A stretch of DNA of 7,915 bases from Paludibacteraceae bacterium. Its GTDB lineage: Bacteria > Bacteroidota > Bacteroidia > Bacteroidales > Paludibacteraceae. The translations under genes and the position numbers were made by a program. Positions 1 through 7,326 of this stretch are shown here, piece after piece. Where the stretch lies: contig JAGCIZ010000249.1 of assembly GCA_017648235.1 (NCBI GenBank), forward strand, positions 1 through 7,915, given 5' to 3'. Every line of letters begins with the position of its first letter. Within the stretch, counting starts at the first letter, position 1. The notes under the pieces are model-generated. The model searched no databases. It was not told the origin of the DNA and worked only from the letters and a program-made list of their open reading frames with translations.

Positions 1-3000
1 AAACCTCGACCAGCTTTGCGGATGTACAGCCAACCTATACGTCGCCAATTTATGTAGATCGCACGTCGTCGGAGGTGGTTTCTACAGCAGGTTCGGAGAT
101 AAGGTTTAGTAGATTGAACTGGTTGGGTTCGTCGATGAATGGTTATGTCTACATCGACTATAACCAAGATGGTCCCTTCAGCGAGATTTTGAATGCAGAT
201 GGAACCGGCAATGGAGAATTGGTAAGTTATAGTTATTTGTCGGGCTACAATTCGCTAGGCGATGCAGTGGCTAGCAATGAAGGCATAACAACGGAATCGA
301 TGCCATCGTGGCGATTGCCAGTAGATTTGCCCAATGGAGTTTATCGCGTACGTTTCAAAGTAGACTATGACAATGCAAGTCCTTGCGGTAGATCTTCTAT
401 TGGTACAAACAATGGTTGTATTGTCGACTTCGAATTGCGAGTGGAGTCACCTTCATCTTGTGAGCCTCCTACGGGGTTGATGAGTGGAACAAAATCTCGC
501 CGTTTAAACTCTTTTTCTATAACAGATGGCAAAATCACAACAAGCTTTACTGAAGTGCAACCAACCTATACGTCGCCTATTTACGTGGATCGCACATCGA
601 TACAAGTGATTTCTGCGGCTGGTTCGGTGATTAAGTTTAATAAATTGAACTGGCAGGGAGGGTCGATGAATGGTTATGTCTACATCGACTATAACCAAGA
701 TGGTGCCTTCAGCGAGATTTTAAATGCAGATGGAACCGGCAATGGAGAATTGGTAAGTTATAGTTATTTGTCGGGCTACAATTCGCTGGGGGATGCAGTG
801 GCTAGCAATGGAGGCGTATCAACGGAATCGATGCCATCGTGGCGATTGCCAGTAGATTTGCCCAATGGAGTTTATCGCGTACGTTTCAAAATAGACTATG
901 ACAATGCTAACCCTTGCGGTAGATCTTCTATTGGCACAAACAATGGTTGTATCGTTGACTTCGAATTGCGAGTGGAATTACCAGCATCTTGTGAACCTTC
1001 TACGGAGTTGATGAGTGGAACAAAATCTCGTCGATTGGATTCTTTCTCTATTTCAGATGGAGAGCACACCATGAGTTTCTCAAGTCTTCAGCCAACCATT
1101 ACTTCTCCTGTTTATGCAGATAGAAGAGGATATCAAATGGTTACTACGGCAGGATCAACTATAAGTTTTAGTACATTGAACTGGCAAGGATCATGGATGA
1201 ATGGTTATGTCTATATCGACTACAATAATGATGGTGCATTTAACGAGAATTTAAATGCTGATGGAACCAATAGCGGAGAATTGGTAAGTTATAGTTATTT
1301 GTCGGGCTACAATTCTCACGGTGAGGTTACTTCTATTGATCAAGGAGTGACTAAAAATACAATGCCTTCATGGACATTGCCTTCAGATTTGGAAGATGGT
1401 ATTTATCACGTACGTTTCAAAATAGACTATGACAATGCGAGCCCTTGCGGTAGATCTTCTATTGGCACAAACAATGGTTGTATTGTCGATTTCGAATTGC
1501 GTATAGGGTCTTATGTTCGTAGTAAGGATAAATATGTGATTAGAGAAGGAGAGTCGGTTTATGCGAATGATTTCTTCATAGAAGCATCGGAGGATGATCA
1601 TGGTTTCCACGCAGGTCAAATTGTGTTTGACAAGACTTCTCCTACGGGTTCGCTCAACATTGGCGGACATCTAATTATTCGTTGCAGAGTGTATAAAGAC
1701 CGTTGGCACGATTTGTCGTTTCCTGTGGAAATGCAAGGAGTTGGCGGTACAGAAGGTATTTGTATAGTAGGAGCAGATGGATCGTTGGCAAAATTACCTC
1801 CAACAGGCAAACATCTTTTGTATGAATTTAGTTCGGCTGATAGAAATAAAACAGGATCCAAGGGCGGAACCAAAAAATCATCGGACGCAACACTTAAACC
1901 TAATAAATTTTATGAGTTTGCTGCAGACGTTCCCGATGGATTTGTTCCAAAGAGTGCTGGAGTGGTAAATGGAGTTCCTTCATATTGGGTGCAGTTCCAT
2001 TCGGTAGCTACGGGATTCGTTATTTCTCCTACGTTGTCGCCAAAAACTCATACGCTTTCGTACACAGGAGCTTCTGATGCTGCTGAATATTGGAATCGTA
2101 ATGTATTTACCATGGTCAATCCATTTTTGTCAAATATCAATGTACAAGAGATAACGGCTTCTTTGGGTTGGGAAAATCTCTCTAGATGGAATGCCGTTTT
2201 GAATCGTTACGAAGGTATAAGTGCTGTGGAAGATCGTGACTTGTCTCCTTACTTCGGTTATTGGCTTCAGTTGTCAGATGAGGTTAAAACTGGCGATGCC
2301 GTTAGCGTAGTTTTGGGAAATTCTGCTAGCGCAGATTATCCTTATGCTGATTCGAATGACAGAGTGGTTAACTTTGCTGCAAAAATGGCTCCTAGAGCTT
2401 CGCTATCTTCGTCGTTCGATATGCCAGATGCCTATACAATAGGTATTGATGCAGTTGAAGATTTTCTAAATCCTAAGGCGGTGAGTACAACAATAGTTAC
2501 ACTTACCGATGCGGGTTCTGTTGACGCTTTTCGTTCTGGCTACGATATGCCTGTTTCTTTGATAAGTGAGTCTTCGTCCGTTGTTCCCGAAATATGGTCG
2601 AAAGCAGGTTCGTCTCGTATGATGTTCAATGATGTTCAACGCGAAGATGAGGTAGTGGTGCCAGTCGGTATACGTATCAAGGAGGCAGGAGAATATGCTC
2701 TTCGTCTTACTCATACCAATGACACTACAGCATTGGTGCAGGTGCGCGATAATGAAACCGGAGCGGTCGTTGATTTGCAAAATGATGGTTCTAAACTTAC
2801 TTATTTGTTCCTTGCCGATGAGGGTGACTCGGATAGATTTGACCTTGTTATCTCTAAAGCTCCAAAGATGGTTACAGGAATGGATTTTGTGGAGATGTTT
2901 GATGAGGAATTGTCGTTACAAGTATTTGTTAGAGGCGGTAACTTATGCTTGAGAAATATTTCAACGGAATATTCTGTAGCTGTAAGTGATGTGTTGGGTC

Positions 3001-3131
3001 GTGTGTATCTGAAAACTCCTGTTACTAGCTCAGACATGATACTTTCTCTTCCAGAAATGCAAGGAGTATATGTGGTGAATATATTGAATAAACAAAACGT
3101 ATTGGTTAAATCGGTTAAGGTAATCAAGTAA
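1..3131 (+). CDS. Large surface protein with tandem GEVED-like repeats and T9SS-type C-terminal sorting tail (5' end outside window)
   Basis: The frame is open from base 3 to the TAA at 3129-3131, so the N-terminus and signal peptide lie upstream. A GTG at 75 is internal to a repeat and is not the start. Residue numbers here count from that GTG. Residues 1-480 are repeats of a GEVED-like domain with a DxNxDG loop (Asp28, Asp205, Asp382) that may bind calcium, and a conserved Cys pair (PCGRSS...NNGC) that may form a disulfide. Residues about 481-670 are an unrecognised linker. Residues about 670-925 resemble the module common in Bacteroidota secreted proteins, with a 'NPF' motif, a 'GYWLQL' segment, and a late 'GEYAL...RFDLVI' pattern. 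Residues about 946-1018 form a beta-rich tail (SDVLGR, GVYVVNI, ending KVIK) like T9SS type A sorting domains. The inferred route is Sec export, then T9SS secretion and surface anchoring. An adhesin or matrix role is plausible; no catalytic motif was seen. Confidence 0.88.
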   Translation, partial: TSTSFADVQPTYTSPIYVDRTSSEVVSTAGSEIRFSRLNWLGSSMNGYVYIDYNQDGPFSEILNADGTGNGELVSYSYLSGYNSLGDAVASNEGITTESMPSWRLPVDLPNGVYRVRFKVDYDNASPCGRSSIGTNNGCIVDFELRVESPSSCEPPTGLMSGTKSRRLNSFSITDGKITTSFTEVQPTYTSPIYVDRTSIQVISAAGSVIKFNKLNWQGGSMNGYVYIDYNQDGAFSEILNADGTGNGELVSYSYLSGYNSLGDAVASNGGVSTESMPSWRLPVDLPNGVYRVRFKIDYDNANPCGRSSIGTNNGCIVDFELRVELPASCEPSTELMSGTKSRRLDSFSISDGEHTMSFSSLQPTITSPVYADRRGYQMVTTAGSTISFSTLNWQGSWMNGYVYIDYNNDGAFNENLNADGTNSGELVSYSYLSGYNSHGEVTSIDQGVTKNTMPSWTLPSDLEDGIYHVRFKIDYDNASPCGRSSIGTNNGCIVDFELRIGSYVRSKDKYVIREGESVYANDFFIEASEDDHGFHAGQIVFDKTSPTGSLNIGGHLIIRCRVYKDRWHDLSFPVEMQGVGGTEGICIVGADGSLAKLPPTGKHLLYEFSSADRNKTGSKGGTKKSSDATLKPNKFYEFAADVPDGFVPKSAGVVNGVPSYWVQFHSVATGFVISPTLSPKTHTLSYTGASDAAEYWNRNVFTMVNPFLSNINVQEITASLGWENLSRWNAVLNRYEGISAVEDRDLSPYFGYWLQLSDEVKTGDAVSVVLGNSASADYPYADSNDRVVNFAAKMAPRASLSSSFDMPDAYTIGIDAVEDFLNPKAVSTTIVTLTDAGSVDAFRSGYDMPVSLISESSSVVPEIWSKAGSSRMMFNDVQREDEVVVPVGIRIKEAGEYALRLTHTNDTTALVQVRDNETGAVVDLQNDGSKLTYLFLADEGDSDRFDLVISKAPKMVTGMDFVEMFDEELSLQVFVRGGNLCLRNISTEYSVAVSDVLGRVYLKTPVTSSDMILSLPEMQGVYVVNILNKQNVLVKSVKVIK
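75..605 (+). repeat. Tandem 531-bp repeat unit 1 (GEVED-like domain plus linker)
   Basis: This is one 177-codon unit, phased on the VVSTAG codons. Bases 3-74 are the tail of a still earlier unit, because they encode the same QPTYTSPIYVDRTS segment found at the end of this unit, so the array extends upstream of the window. From 132 to 445 it differs from unit 2 at about 14 positions by hand count. In the preceding 57 bases (75-131) there are also about 14 differences, so identity changes sharply at about 132. Confidence 0.9.
606..1136 (+). repeat. Tandem 531-bp repeat unit 2 (GEVED-like domain plus linker)
   Basis: The offset from unit 1 is exactly 531 bases (for example, the motif before MNGYVYIDYN starts at 132, 663 and 1194). 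There are no indels, so all units stay in frame. The central part is nearly identical to unit 1. Some stretches, such as the one starting at 878, match unit 3 exactly where unit 1 differs, so the copies are mosaic. Confidence 0.9.
1137..1506 (+). repeat. Tandem repeat unit 3, terminal and more diverged, ends where the repeat homology stops
   Basis: Homology to units 1 and 2 runs through the conserved CIVDFELR segment and stops near 1506, where an unrelated linker starts. A 41-base tract (1275-1315) is identical to 213-253 and 744-784. The loop just after it (residues reading SHGEVTSIDQG) is quite unlike the SLGDAVASN loop of units 1 and 2. It keeps the DYNNDG loop and the two conserved cysteines. 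Confidence 0.85.
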
Positions 3132-3165
3132 AAATTAAATAGAAAAGAGAGTCTTTTTGACAAAA

Positions 3166-3519
3166 ATGAATATAACGAAAATGAAAATAGTTGCTCTGTT
3201 TGCCATGGTTTTTATTATGGCTGTAGAACTTAAGGCGGTGAATTATAGTTTTGAAGAAACGAATTCTAATATTGATCAATCTACATCTGTACAAGGAGAT
3301 AATAGTGATTTTTCATCAACGGGAAGCGCTTTGCCATCTTCTCTGTCGTTAGAACCTTTTGCAGACTCTGGAGAAGAGGTCTCTTTTAGTGGCCCTGCAA
3401 GATTGCCAAGTGGAGATGGACACGAAGAACCTTGGACTCCAATCTCCGATGGACTTTTTGTTTTGCTTGCTTTTGCGTTGGGTTACGTAGGAGTTCTTCG
3501 TAGCAAGCGTAGAAACTAA
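3166..3519 (+). CDS. Small exported protein with C-terminal CTERM-like tripartite sorting tail
   Basis: This encodes 117 residues from the ATG at 3166. An in-frame TTG at 3157 is less likely, and the ATG at 3181 is an alternative start that gives a compact signal peptide. Residues 6-24 form a basic-hydrophobic signal peptide that ends ELKA, a plausible signal peptidase I site. Residues 25-91 are Ser/Glu/Asp-rich, with low complexity and no recognised domain. Residues 92-96 read PISDG, 97-111 are a hydrophobic helix, and 112-117 (RSKRRN) are basic. That order (short Pro/Gly motif, helix, Arg cluster at the very end) is the layout of CTERM signals processed by exosortase or rhombosortase-like enzymes, and resembles the PID-CTERM type reported in Bacteroidota. 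The gene lies 34 bases after the T9SS cargo gene and is probably in the same transcript. Its function is unknown. It could equally be a simple membrane-anchored small protein. Confidence 0.75.
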   Translation: MNITKMKIVALFAMVFIMAVELKAVNYSFEETNSNIDQSTSVQGDNSDFSSTGSALPSSLSLEPFADSGEEVSFSGPARLPSGDGHEEPWTPISDGLFVLLAFALGYVGVLRSKRRN

Positions 3520-3535
3520 AAATAAAGTTTAAACA

Positions 3536-3580
3536 AAAAAAAACGATGCAATTTTAAGTTGTGTCGTTTTTTTTGTTTTT
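3536..3580. terminator. Bidirectional intrinsic terminator between convergent operons
   Basis: Arms 3536-3551 and 3559-3574 pair over 16 positions, including two G-U wobbles, around a 7-base loop (3552-3558). The stem is flanked by an A run on the left and a T run on the right, followed by GTTTTT. Transcripts from either strand therefore end in a hairpin with a U tract. It sits between the plus-strand stop (3519) and the minus-strand stop (3591), as expected for a shared terminator. Confidence 0.85.
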
Positions 3581-3590
3581 CTGATGCCGA

Positions 3591-4697
3591 TTATTTATTC
3601 CAATACAAATAAGAGTTTTTATCTGTGTTATTTTTATCTTGTGTTATAAGAAAAAGGGGCATTGCTTGATTCCAATTTTTAAATGTTGCGTTTCTTGTAG
3701 TATCATTGATGAAAAATTCAATGTTTTTAGCCCATTTTTGCCAATCAAAAAGATTATCTCCTCTAAAGTATTGATACTTTGTGGAACGCCCTACGCTGTT
3801 GTTATGTAAATCCATTAGTAAATCACAAGGAGCATTGTTACCTGCTTTTTCCCAATAAATATCCATAATTAGCCAAGCAAGAGCTTCGGAAGTGTAGCGT
3901 TTGAGCATTACGTTAACAAAAATATGTCGAAATGCATCTCCTTGCATTCCGTATTTAGTTCTCTGCGGATAAAGATATTCCGAAACATATTCTGCACGAG
4001 CTTTACTTTGCATTATACGATAAAATACGTACGAACCTCCACCAGAAAAAATTAATGGAATAGTTAGATTTTCTTTTAAGAAAAAAGGAATACTATCCGA
4101 TAGAAGTTGTTTCTTTGTTTGAAAGTTAGAGTCATTAAGAGAGATATTTTCTAAATCATTAAGAGAAAAAAATAGGCTACTATCTGCCAATGCATTGAGC
4201 TGACGGTATATTTTTATTTCTTCACTTGTCATATTTAGAAATTCAATTTCGTCTTTGTCCGATACATAAGTGTGAAATCTTTCATTTTCTTTTTTTTCGC
4301 TTAATTTTATTTCAAGTGTAGGTTGAAGTAAATCTTTTTGCTGTTTTTTGGGAATACTATTTTGCGATAAAAAATAAAGTTTTTTTATCATTCCTTTATA
4401 AGCTAAATTTGGGTAGAACTGAATAAGACGCTTTTCTAAATAATTGTCTATTGTAATAGAATCTTCTCTTTCTGATTTTGCTTTTTCAGTGTGGTACTTT
4501 TGTTTTGTTTCGTCGTGTATAGCCTCGTATTCTCTAGCTAAAATATAAATTATTTCAGCAGGAAAAGATGGAATTTTAGTGGTATCTACGGTTGTAATAG
4601 GTGATTGTTCATCAATAATTGGTTGCTGAATAAGCTGTTTTGATTTGCATGAATAGACGCAAATCGCAATTATTATGAAAATAAAATATTTCTTCAT
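3591..4697 (-). CDS. Lipoprotein with DUF6973-like C-terminal domain
   Basis: This encodes 368 residues. The N-terminus is a lipoprotein signal (MKKYF, hydrophobic stretch, then VYSC with the lipidated Cys at 17). The residues after Cys17 are KSKQ, without the acidic cluster described as a surface-export signal in some Bacteroidota lipoproteins, so a periplasm-facing location is more likely (inference). Residues 20-210 are Lys/Glu-rich, probably helical, and unrecognised. Residues about 220-345 carry GDAFRH (253-258), Glu283 and MDLHNNSVGR (295-304), which match my recollection of the DUF6973 family pattern (DAFRH ... DxHNNxVG). The conserved Asp, His and Asn residues look like an enzyme or metal site, but no activity is established to my knowledge. 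The ATG overlaps the upstream U32 stop by 4 nt (4694-4697), which suggests translational coupling. It is the last gene of the minus-strand operon. Confidence 0.8.
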   Translation of the reverse strand: MKKYFIFIIIAICVYSCKSKQLIQQPIIDEQSPITTVDTTKIPSFPAEIIYILAREYEAIHDETKQKYHTEKAKSEREDSITIDNYLEKRLIQFYPNLAYKGMIKKLYFLSQNSIPKKQQKDLLQPTLEIKLSEKKENERFHTYVSDKDEIEFLNMTSEEIKIYRQLNALADSSLFFSLNDLENISLNDSNFQTKKQLLSDSIPFFLKENLTIPLIFSGGGSYVFYRIMQSKARAEYVSEYLYPQRTKYGMQGDAFRHIFVNVMLKRYTSEALAWLIMDIYWEKAGNNAPCDLLMDLHNNSVGRSTKYQYFRGDNLFDWQKWAKNIEFFINDTTRNATFKNWNQAMPLFLITQDKNNTDKNSYLYWNK

Positions 4698-5947
4698 TGA
4701 AAGTGTTTTTCTTCGGCTTTTACCACTTTGAATAGTTTGTCGTTGCGTCGGACCACAGAATTGGTTTTTATGGAGAAATAGACTCCTTTTTCTGCCTTCT
4801 CAACTGGCTTTAGATCTACACGAATTTCCTTTGCAACGTCCTCGTAGGCACCGGTGGTTTCGCCTGTGACTAAAATCTCGTCGCCTACGCAGAGGTCTTG
4901 TGCTTCGAGCAGAAATTCAGCAACACCTATTTTGGAAAAATAATTGGTGCAGCGACCAATGTAAATTTTTCGTTTTGTAGCTGACGAACCATAGTTTTTT
5001 GTCCATTCGCCAAGTCGCTGACCTAGGTAATAACCATTCCAAAATCCGCGGTTGAAAACAGTCATCAATCGTTCGTTCCAATGAGCAATTTTTTCGTCGG
5101 TAAAAGAGTTGGAGTTATATGCTTCGATGGCTTCTTTATAGCATTCAACCACTGTTTTTACATATTCGGCACTTCTTGCTCGTCCTTCTATTTTGAAAAC
5201 TCTTACGCCTGCATCAAGCATTTTATTGATAAAATGGATAGTTTTCAAATCTTTTGGCGACATGATGTATTGGTTCTCAATATCAAGTTCTATATCGCTG
5301 TCTTTGTCTTTTACGGTGTAGCCACGTCGGCAAATCTGCATGCAAGCACCACGATTAGCCGATGCGTTGTGATGATGCAGACTCAAATAACATTTACCCG
5401 AAACCGCCATGCATAAAGCTCCATGGCAGAACATTTCTATACGAACGAGTTTTCCGTTTCTTCCGCAAATGTTTTCTTCTACAATATGTCGGTAAATTTC
5501 TGCTACTTGTTCGAGATTTAACTCGCGTGCTAAAACCACTACATCGGCAAATTGAGCATAGAATTTAAGAGCTTCTACGTTAGCAATGTTGAGTTGGGTG
5601 CTAAGGTGAACTTCTACTCCTTGCGAGCAAGCATAAGTCATAACAGCAACATCGGCAGCGATGATAGCCGAAACGTCAGCTTTTTTGGCCTCGTCCACAA
5701 TTTCGCGCATCAAATCTAAATCTTCGCCATAAATTACTGTGTTTATGGTGAGATAGGTTTTTATGTTATTTTCTTTGCAAAGAGCAACTATTTTGTGCAA
5801 ATCGTCGGTAGTGAAATTGTTTGATGACCTACTACGCATGTTTAGTTTCTCAATTCCAAAATAAACGGAATTGGCTCCTGCTTGAATAGCAGCACTCAAA
5901 CTCTCCCACGACCCAACTGGAGCCATTATTTCGTAATCTGTAACCAT
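4694..5947 (-). CDS. trhP: U32 family protein, TrhP (YegQ)-like, probable tRNA uridine 5-hydroxylation enzyme
   Basis: This encodes 417 residues. The N-terminus (EIMAPVGSWESLSAAIQAGA) and the block EMFCHGALCMAVSGKCYLS (171-189) are hallmarks of peptidase family U32, followed by RGACMQICR (199-207) and the IEGRARS segment (253-259). Cys179, Cys186, Cys202 and Cys206 are placed to bind an Fe-S cluster, as known for U32 relatives UbiU and UbiV. Residues about 325-417 form a small beta domain like the U32 C-terminal domain. Although the family was named as a collagenase or peptidase, E. coli TrhP (YegQ) makes 5-hydroxyuridine at tRNA position 34 using prephenate, and RlhA (YdcP) acts on 23S rRNA. 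The length fits TrhP (about 450) better than RlhA (about 650). The trhP label is by family similarity, not proven orthology. The start lies 1 nt after the stop of the patatin gene. Confidence 0.85.
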   Translation of the reverse strand: MVTDYEIMAPVGSWESLSAAIQAGANSVYFGIEKLNMRSRSSNNFTTDDLHKIVALCKENNIKTYLTINTVIYGEDLDLMREIVDEAKKADVSAIIAADVAVMTYACSQGVEVHLSTQLNIANVEALKFYAQFADVVVLARELNLEQVAEIYRHIVEENICGRNGKLVRIEMFCHGALCMAVSGKCYLSLHHHNASANRGACMQICRRGYTVKDKDSDIELDIENQYIMSPKDLKTIHFINKMLDAGVRVFKIEGRARSAEYVKTVVECYKEAIEAYNSNSFTDEKIAHWNERLMTVFNRGFWNGYYLGQRLGEWTKNYGSSATKRKIYIGRCTNYFSKIGVAEFLLEAQDLCVGDEILVTGETTGAYEDVAKEIRVDLKPVEKAEKGVYFSIKTNSVVRRNDKLFKVVKAEEKHFQ

Positions 5948-5948
5948 T

Positions 5949-6713
5949 TTAATTTTTATCTTTTTTAGTTTCTAATAATTCTTTTGCAGTTTTGTATCCG
6001 AGCGAGAATATCTCTTTTGATTTTTCGGTTTCGAACGTGTCGAAGTGTGCCATATCTGGAGGCTCAATCAAAAAATCGCACAACTCCTTGTCGTGAACGA
6101 TGTTTGCTTTGAACATAAAGTGGTAAGATCTAGCAGCTACGTTGATGATGGAGAGCTTATAGTCATTGGCTACCAATGGACTAGCATTTATCCCAATCAA
6201 ATAGTCGCAATCATTGCGAATGGTACTCGCAGGAAAGTTCTTGAAAACACCTCCGTCTACATAATTCGTGTTGTTAATTTTTCTGGGATGAAATAGCACA
6301 GGAACACTACAAGAGGCAGCAATGCAGTCAACTAGGTTGCCTGATGTGAATGTTTCGCTTCGCCCGTTGTCCAAATCAGTGGCTACTATGCGAAGAGGAA
6401 TTGGTAAATTCTCTAACCTTTTTGTTCGTAAGTTTTTCTTTAAGAACTCAACAAATGGATCAATGCTGAAGAACCCTTTTGTCGGGATTCCAATTTTTGT
6501 CCATTGCCGAAAGTTTACGTCCGAAAAAAGTTCCCCAATTTGATCAGGAGAATACCCATCGGAATAAAATGCTCCAACAATGCTTCCTGCACTAACTCCG
6601 GACAGAATATCAGGTTTGAGGTTATGCTCTTCTAAAGCTTTTAGTACTCCTGCATGGCAAACCCCTTTTATGCCGCCTCCACTCATAGCTATTCCAATTC
6701 TTTGTTTGCTCAT
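5949..6713 (-). CDS. Patatin-like phospholipase (RssA/NTE-type)
   Basis: This encodes 254 residues forming a complete small patatin domain. The oxyanion-hole motif is GGGIKG (12-17), the nucleophile elbow is GVSAG (39-43) with catalytic Ser41, and the dyad Asp153 lies in DGG (153-155). The TDLDNG segment (112-117) and the CSVPVLF segment are also typical. There is no signal peptide or membrane helix, so the protein is probably cytoplasmic and hydrolyses acyl esters of phospholipids or lysophospholipids at the inner face of the membrane. The substrate is inferred from the family. The ATG overlaps the stop of the upstream PAP2-like gene by 4 nt (6710-6713), so the two are likely translated together. 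The catalytic dyad is intact, so the enzyme is probably active. Confidence 0.93.
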   Translation of the reverse strand: MSKQRIGIAMSGGGIKGVCHAGVLKALEEHNLKPDILSGVSAGSIVGAFYSDGYSPDQIGELFSDVNFRQWTKIGIPTKGFFSIDPFVEFLKKNLRTKRLENLPIPLRIVATDLDNGRSETFTSGNLVDCIAASCSVPVLFHPRKINNTNYVDGGVFKNFPASTIRNDCDYLIGINASPLVANDYKLSIINVAARSYHFMFKANIVHDKELCDFLIEPPDMAHFDTFETEKSKEIFSLGYKTAKELLETKKDKN

Positions 6714-7321
6714 AGAAAAATTAGGTTAGAAAAAAATAAGCAAAAAAATCCTAGCAAAAATCCACAAATGGTTTGTGTCAAAGTGTGTTCTTTAAGTACA
6801 ATGCGGGCATAGGCAAGTATTCCGGATAGAAGAATGACGATTATAAATATGTTCATGGTATTTACGTTTAACCACCAACTTATTCCAAAAATTGTGCCGC
6901 AAAGTCCTCCAATCCCCGTAAGATGTGCGCTGATTTTCCACCCAAAAGATATTACGGTTAAGAAAAGAATGGAAAGTGCGCTCCCGACAAGAAGCATTGG
7001 AATAAAAGATGGAGTTATACCTAAAGAGATGAGCACAACTGTACACAGTATATAACAACAAAAAACACATAAAAAAGGAACGGTTCTTTCTTTTCTGTTT
7101 GAAATGTTTAGGTTGGAAATTTTCTTTTTTTTGTGAAGAAGGAAAATAATGAGTGCGGGAAGCAATAAGGTAAATATGAATAAAACAATTAAAGAAACTG
7201 CTTTTTCATGCGTTGAAAAAAGTAGTTTTAGACTAGAATTGAAAAGTATCAACAGTCCATAAGTAGTCATGTAGAATGGATGCAAAATTCTCGAAACAAA
7301 TTCGGCAAAGTGTTTTTCCAT
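6710..7321 (-). CDS. PAP2-like multi-pass membrane protein with divergent active-site motifs
   Basis: This encodes 203 residues with about five to six hydrophobic segments, including residues about 20-36, 42-63, 83-101, 104-126, 155-171 and 184-203. The order of conserved features follows the PAP2 phosphatase fold: NRKERTVP (75-82) resembles the first motif (K-x6-R-P), SAHLTG (131-136) sits where PSGH is expected, and ARIVLKEHTLTQ (172-183) matches SR-x5-H-x3-D except that the last Asp is Gln183. Arg173 and His179 are retained. The family acts on lipid phosphates such as phosphatidate or undecaprenyl pyrophosphate. Because the motifs are degenerate, activity is uncertain. It starts 5 nt after the rpoN stop and overlaps the patatin gene, consistent with a membrane-lipid role. 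It could also be an unrelated hypothetical membrane protein. Confidence 0.65.
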   Translation of the reverse strand: MEKHFAEFVSRILHPFYMTTYGLLILFNSSLKLLFSTHEKAVSLIVLFIFTLLLPALIIFLLHKKKKISNLNISNRKERTVPFLCVFCCYILCTVVLISLGITPSFIPMLLVGSALSILFLTVISFGWKISAHLTGIGGLCGTIFGISWWLNVNTMNIFIIVILLSGILAYARIVLKEHTLTQTICGFLLGFFCLFFSNLIFL

Positions 7322-7326
7322 TGCAA

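Noticed and set aside
75..77. GTG at 75 as the start of the large surface protein
   Set aside because: The same frame is open to base 3 and encodes repeat sequence matching 534-605, and the GTG is a repeat-internal Val codon. The real start is upstream of the window.
3..1506. CRISPR array or mobile-element repeats
   Set aside because: The repeat period is 531 bases, fully coding and in frame, without short direct repeats separated by unique spacers or terminal inverted repeats.
3157..3159. TTG start for the small exported protein
   Set aside because: ATG codons at 3166 and 3181 give a more usual start and a better signal peptide; TTG adds only three residues.
504..3163. Antisense and alternate-frame open frames within the surface-protein gene (for example 1383-1670, 2466-2780 and 2801-3163 on the minus strand)
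   Set aside because: They lie entirely or almost entirely inside a clearly coding frame, show no recognisable domain, and have compositions expected of shadow frames.
5081..5568. Plus-strand open frames inside the U32 gene
   Set aside because: They overlap the conserved U32 motif region in antisense and their translations show no family resemblance.
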